The notes below the pieces were generated by a model. It saw only the letters and a list, made by a program, of their open reading frames with translations, ran no database searches and was not told the DNA's origin. DNA of 64,000 nucleotides from Corynebacterium casei LMG S-19264 (GTDB lineage Bacteria > Actinomycetota > Actinomycetes > Mycobacteriales > Mycobacteriaceae). Numbering within the stretch: position 1 is the first letter of the stretch; the number at the start of each line of letters is the position of its first letter. Positions 61,214 through 64,000 of the stretch are shown here, one piece after another. The position numbers and the translations under genes are program-made. The DNA lies in the NCBI RefSeq assembly GCF_000550785.1, contig NZ_CP004350.1, positions 16,834 to 80,833 on the forward strand, written 5' to 3'.

Positions 61214-61726
61214 ATGCGTTCGAAAGTATTTGCAGTAATAGCTTCGGCTCTATTGCTCAGTCAAGCAGGAGTTGCTGGGGCAAACGAGGCTTCTCAAGAT
61301 TCCAGCACGGTACAAGTAGCGGATGCCTCGGCTCCGCTACCGCCAGAGTTTGACGCCGTCGAACCTACCGGCGATGGACCCACCATAAAACCACAGTCAG
61401 CAGACGGTACCACTTGGGCACCAGGGGGCTTCGGGGCTGCAAATACGCTCTTCGTAACCGGCAGGGGGACATGGGTTGACAATATTGCTATGGCATATAA
61501 CCTTGGGGCAAACCCAGGAAATGCTTGCGTTGATAAATTTGAGATAGCCTATAGAGAAAAAGGGCAACGAAAAGTCCGAACATCTGGACCTAATTGCGCT
61601 CTCTACCGCACAACACATACTTTTCAGGTAAAGAGGCACCTTGATCCTAACACCAAAGTCTGCGGTAGGGCCCATGTGCGTTCCGCAGGCCCGGGAAACT
61701 GGGCCTGCATCACCATCAAACCTTAA
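61214..61726 (+). CDS. Secreted protein 3 with four cysteines
   Basis: A 170-residue precursor from the ATG at 61214, which follows AAGGGGGAAACC. The signal peptide is MRSKVFAVIASALLLSQAGV..GANEA, then an acidic linker. The C-terminal part (WAPGGFGAANTLFVTGRGTW, then ACVDKFEIAYREKGQRKVRT and KVCGRAHVRSAGPGNWACIT) has four cysteines and looks like a compact beta-rich domain, unlike secreted proteins 1 and 2. No family recognised. It is followed by a 34-residue membrane peptide gene. Confidence 0.6.
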   Translation: MRSKVFAVIASALLLSQAGVAGANEASQDSSTVQVADASAPLPPEFDAVEPTGDGPTIKPQSADGTTWAPGGFGAANTLFVTGRGTWVDNIAMAYNLGANPGNACVDKFEIAYREKGQRKVRTSGPNCALYRTTHTFQVKRHLDPNTKVCGRAHVRSAGPGNWACITIKP

Positions 61727-61735
61727 GGAGAAGTT

Positions 61736-61840
61736 GTGGCTGAACTTTTAACCATTATTGCCAGTTTGAGTGTCACTCTTCTAGTACCGGCGTTGCTGAT
61801 AGCGATCCTAGTTATTCTCCTTAGGCAGAATAAAAAGTAG
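61736..61840 (+). CDS. 34-residue membrane peptide, candidate immunity partner
   Basis: Starts at GTG 61736 after AAGGAG. MAELLTIIASLSVTLLVPAL, then LIAILVILLRQNKK: one hydrophobic helix with a basic end. It lies 9 bp after the secreted protein 3 gene. Too short to be noticed in most gene calls. Confidence 0.6.
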   Translation: MAELLTIIASLSVTLLVPALLIAILVILLRQNKK

Positions 61841-61857
61841 GTTCCATTCCTGCCCTT

Positions 61858-62117
61858 TTGAGCTCCGCACGGATTGCCAAGCCTATCCCCGGCTTGCGTG
61901 ATTCTGTGTCGGAGTTTAAAGCGTTTTGCAACAAGCGGAGGGGATTGCTCGCACAAAAACCCGCAGCGTTTATAAAGGCCGCGCGAAAGTGCTGACTGAT
62001 GAGCAGCTTGCCCAGGCACAAGAGTGGGTGGATGCTGGTATCCCAAAAGCTGAGGTGGCGCGCAGGCTCGGTATTGGCCGGACAACGCTATATAGCTACC
62101 TCAAGCAGGAGAAGTAG
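61858..62117 (+). pseudogene. Resolvase remnant 5
   Basis: The first part is decayed (RIAKPIPGLRDSVSEFKAF, out of frame with the rest); from about 61926 the reading QQAEGIARTKTRSVYKGRAK continues to GIPKAEVARRLGIGRTTLYS and YLKQEK. The end is identical with that of remnant 3. Confidence 0.8.
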
Positions 62118-62160
62118 TGTCCGATGTTCGATAGTTGGAGTACGTCAAAAGGCGTGGTTT

Positions 62161-62340
62161 TTAATCGGCCTTCCCTTGGTCACGAGATCTGTCTGTAACC
62201 GCTGTAACGATGCTCAGGATACATCCGGCCAATATAAAACCGCTGACCTGCATCTGGGTTGCCCAGTTCCCGCCGCCGCCGGCAACGGCCAAGAAAATGG
62301 TGAAAGCGATAGCCACAAGGCAATGGACGATAAGTCGGCC
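62161..62340 (-). pseudogene. Truncated copy of the three-helix membrane gene
   Basis: Repeats the C-terminal 60 codons of 59866-60159 with few changes. The N-terminal part is replaced at 62341 by a phospholipase A2 fragment. Confidence 0.85.
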
Positions 62341-62545
62341 ATGTGCGAGGCATGATATGTGTTACGACAGGATCCCTGAGTACGATCTAAGAGTAGTTAC
62401 CTGTGACCCATCACTTCGTCAAGAATTAAAGACTGTTTGCAAGAACGCATACGGAGATAGTCGGACGTACGCCAATTGCTGGTCCACTGCCGAGGGAATG
62501 TATCAAGTAGTAAAGACTGCCCAGAGATTAAAGAATCCCTTCTAG
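62341..62545 (+). pseudogene. Secreted phospholipase A2 fragment (C-terminal half)
   Basis: The plus frame reads PCARHDMCYDRIPEYDLRVV, then CDPSLRQELKTVC and NCWSTAEGMYQVVKTAQ. It aligns with the bacterial secreted phospholipase A2 that I recall from Streptomyces violaceoruber (CARHDFGY..., DMKRVC, CNSTAWTYYQAVK). CARHD holds the catalytic His-Asp pair. The N-terminus and signal peptide were lost at the recombination joint with the 300-bp repeat. It was probably the effector of an older cassette. Confidence 0.8.
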
Positions 62546-62626
62546 AGTATTTATCTGAACAATAACTATAAATAGGTGTTGTACATTTTGTATCTATCCT
62601 ATCTGTCAGCATGTTAAGGGGCATTC

Positions 62627-63028
62627 ATGTCTGTAAAAGAGCAGCGACTATACCGACAAAAAGGATTTGCTCTCCCGTTCCCCGAAGTATTAATTGCTAT
62701 TGTGGGCTTAACGTTAGTGGTTGTATTTCCTGAGGATCGAAATTTTGACCTCAACGTTTTCGCTACATTGGCTTTAGCATCTGCGGTGATTGCACTTCCA
62801 CTCGGAATTCCACTTGTGATGGTCAAAATCAAGTGCTTCTGGTTCGACATTGCATATGTGATCCTCGGTGTAATGATGGTCAAGTTTTTCGTTTCACTAC
62901 CTGATGGTGCGTATATCGGTGAGGGATTATTGGTTTTCATCGGAGTAAGCTTTGTTATCAGCGGATTTTCACACGCGCTGCGGAGACTGCTAGTTTCGCA
63001 CTCCGCTGAAAGGTCGAGTTCTAAATAG
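62627..63028 (+). CDS. Membrane protein, candidate immunity protein of the lost phospholipase cassette
   Basis: A 133-residue protein with about four membrane helices (residues 15-33, 42-62, 66-90, 95-115) and a basic, Ser-rich tail. It stands between the phospholipase fragment and the cassette terminator, the position of the small membrane genes in the other cassettes, but is larger. No family recognised. Confidence 0.55.
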   Translation: MSVKEQRLYRQKGFALPFPEVLIAIVGLTLVVVFPEDRNFDLNVFATLALASAVIALPLGIPLVMVKIKCFWFDIAYVILGVMMVKFFVSLPDGAYIGEGLLVFIGVSFVISGFSHALRRLLVSHSAERSSSK

Positions 63029-63054
63029 TGGGACTGAGCACCCTTCACTCTTTG

Positions 63055-63112
63055 TGTATCTGGTGCACCTCATACATCTGGTGTACCTCGTGCACCTGGT
63101 GTATATTGGGGG
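63055..63112. repeat. TGGTG(C/T)AC direct repeats, copy 2
   Basis: TCTGGTGCACCTCATACATC, then TGGTGTACCTCGTGCACCTG and GTGTATATTGGGG: four TGGTG-type units in 58 bases. The first half matches 58835-58880. A candidate resolvase or regulator site. Confidence 0.6.
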
Positions 63113-63150
63113 GCATGGACAAAGCCTCCCCCGGTGTAGTCCGATAAAAG

Positions 63151-63188
63151 GGAATACCCCGCGTGCGTCAACACAAACGGGGCATTCC
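63151..63188. terminator. Cassette terminator, copy 3
   Basis: GGAATACCCCG pairs with CGGGGCATTCC, as in copy 1. Confidence 0.8.
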
Positions 63189-63194
63189 TCAGAG

Positions 63195-63328
63195 CTAGAA
63201 CAGTCCGAGAAGATGTAGCTTCTCGATCCACTCTGGGCCGTGCTCGATAAGAGCTACGACGACCGGAATGATAAGCACCACCAGTCCACCAACTGGTGGT
63301 GCTTTCTTTTTGTTCTGCTCCTCTTCAG
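63195..63328 (-). pseudogene. 49-residue conserved peptide, copy 3, N-terminus lost to an IS
   Basis: Reads from EEEQNKKKAPPVGGLVV onward to IEHGPEWIEKLHLLGLF, almost identical with copy 1. The first residues (MDSYDA) and the ribosome site are replaced by the IS starting at about 63329. The frame is fused to unrelated IS sequence. Confidence 0.75.
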
Positions 63329-64000
63329 AGCGTGTCAAGTATTTTGGGCCTATATGCCAAAAGTGGTGTCTGGCGGCGTGTCGGGGTGGGATGTTTAGCG
63401 GATGGTTCCTTTTCTGATTCCTACTGAGTGGTTGTATTCGGTTGGGATAGCATTGTCGTAGAGGGCTGGCCTTCCGGTTTCGTGGTTGGTGTGGTTCTCG
63501 GTGTGGGTTAAGACGTGGACTTTGGCGAGTTGGTCTTTTCCCCAGTTCTGCTGTCTGGCGATCTTGTGTGGGTCGCCAGGCAGTGGTGTTTTGTTGTAGA
63601 GCCACCATTCGAGCATTTTTCTTTGCCGTTCCCCGCCGCGCCCGCGGTGGCAGCGAGCGATGAATTTCAGTTGCGAGTTGATGCCGCCTTCTAGTCTGTT
63701 GGTATTTGATGCCCAAGATTTTTTGTCTATCGCTTGTTTTGGTGGGGTGAGGTAGATAAATAGGTGTCCCTTTTTGTGCAGGTTAGTCAGCGAGTTATAG
63801 GCGCTGCGGACTCTGCGGTGGGTGAATTCATAGCGTTTGCCGGTGCGGTTTATTTCTGGGGGCAAGGGGGTTTTCTCGTTGAGGAAATCGTGGTGTTTGA
63901 TTCCATATTTGTGGAGGTCGACGGCCCATTTTCGGGCTTGTTGCACGGTTTCTCTGCTTGTTAGTTCTAAGGCGAGATTATAGATTTCGCGTCCGGCTTC
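63329..64000. mobile_element. IS256/IS1249-type element, left part only
   Basis: Begins at about 63329 with AGCGTGTCAAGTATTTTGGG, presumably its inverted repeat, and continues past the right edge of the window. The transposase is the only gene visible. It is related to, but not the same as, the element at 14494-15891. Confidence 0.7.
63395..64000 (-). CDS. IS1249-type transposase, C-terminal part
   Basis: At least 200 C-terminal residues are visible; the start is outside the window. NTNRLEGGINSQLKFIARCH is the conserved end of the DDE domain and matches LEGGINSPLK in the element at 14546-15790. WGKDQLAKVHVL is similar to WGKDALAKVNAL there. Confidence 0.85.
   Translation of the reverse strand, partial: EAGREIYNLALELTSRETVQQARKWAVDLHKYGIKHHDFLNEKTPLPPEINRTGKRYEFTHRRVRSAYNSLTNLHKKGHLFIYLTPPKQAIDKKSWASNTNRLEGGINSQLKFIARCHRGRGGERQRKMLEWWLYNKTPLPGDPHKIARQQNWGKDQLAKVHVLTHTENHTNHETGRPALYDNAIPTEYNHSVGIRKGTIR

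Larger units (their letters stand above)
59746..62340. repeat. 300-bp direct repeat pair
   Basis: 59746-60045 and 62041-62340 are equal in length and differ at four positions. The repeat covers the resolvase end and the C-terminal 60 codons of the minus-strand membrane gene at 59866. It is the hallmark of recombination between cassettes. Confidence 0.9.

Noticed and set aside
61214..61726. Third tendamistat-like protein
   Set aside because: It has four cysteines but the spacings and the surrounding residues differ from the two tendamistat-like proteins.

Overview
The window looks like a chromosomal segment of a Corynebacterium species near the replication origin. It starts with the C-terminal part of a DUF3566 membrane protein followed by tRNA-Ile and tRNA-Ala, the usual arrangement just after gyrA in this group. 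It also carries corynebacterial panBC and sucCD, a typical HNH protein, and two close matches to the ParB-binding parS site (18097-18110 and 22664-22679). The many insertion-sequence types fit an IS-rich clinical lineage such as the C. striatum group, but species is not resolved.

Core backbone, 1-24 kb: DUF3566, two tRNAs, a lipoprotein, a broken HicB antitoxin, small membrane proteins, a metallophosphoesterase, the CycA-type permease, a NUDIX hydrolase, an ABC-F ATPase, an HNH protein, panB-panC, sucC-sucD, and a LigB-like dioxygenase divergent from a MarR regulator. A second identical tRNA-Ala follows, then an intact IS1249-type element with an 8-bp target duplication, an SDR enzyme, ChrA and an AHSA1-like protein. 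Next is a putative amine-catabolism operon (permease, flavin amine oxidase, amidohydrolase) divergent from a TetR regulator.

Scarred junction, 24-31 kb: a truncated aldo/keto reductase, a 110-bp element with IS6-like ends present three times (25.0, 28.6, 30.7 kb), wrecked IS256 and IS3 elements, a membrane protein, a LysR fragment and an apparently intact formamidase gene (amiF).

Accessory region, 31-44 kb: a three-gene operon with a small secreted protein whose cysteine spacing fits tendamistat, PadR debris, an LppP/LprE-like lipoprotein, phage lysis remnants (GH19 endolysin and a 55-aa phage protein split by an IS3 element), a GT87 glycosyltransferase, an ArsR/SRPBCC/SnoaL/TfoX/DUF2461 cassette, and plasmid replication debris (C-terminal part of RepA plus an HTH protein).

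Defence and secreted-protein region, 44-63.4 kb: AbiEi/AbiEii with an operator array, an AbiTii-like HEPN protein, a second tendamistat-like operon, an Abi-like HEPN protein, and one intact serine resolvase. Then comes a mosaic array of cassettes: a secreted protein with a signal peptide, a very small membrane protein (candidate immunity partner), a shared terminator, and a convergent gene for a conserved 49-residue peptide. Four broken resolvase copies lie between the cassettes and an MmeI-type restriction-modification gene sits inside the array. A fragment of a secreted phospholipase A2 and leftover 3' ends of immunity-type genes indicate cassette replacement. I read this as a recombining array of secreted effector/immunity modules; the toxin role is inference. 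The window ends inside another IS256/IS1249-like element that has cut the third copy of the 49-residue peptide gene.
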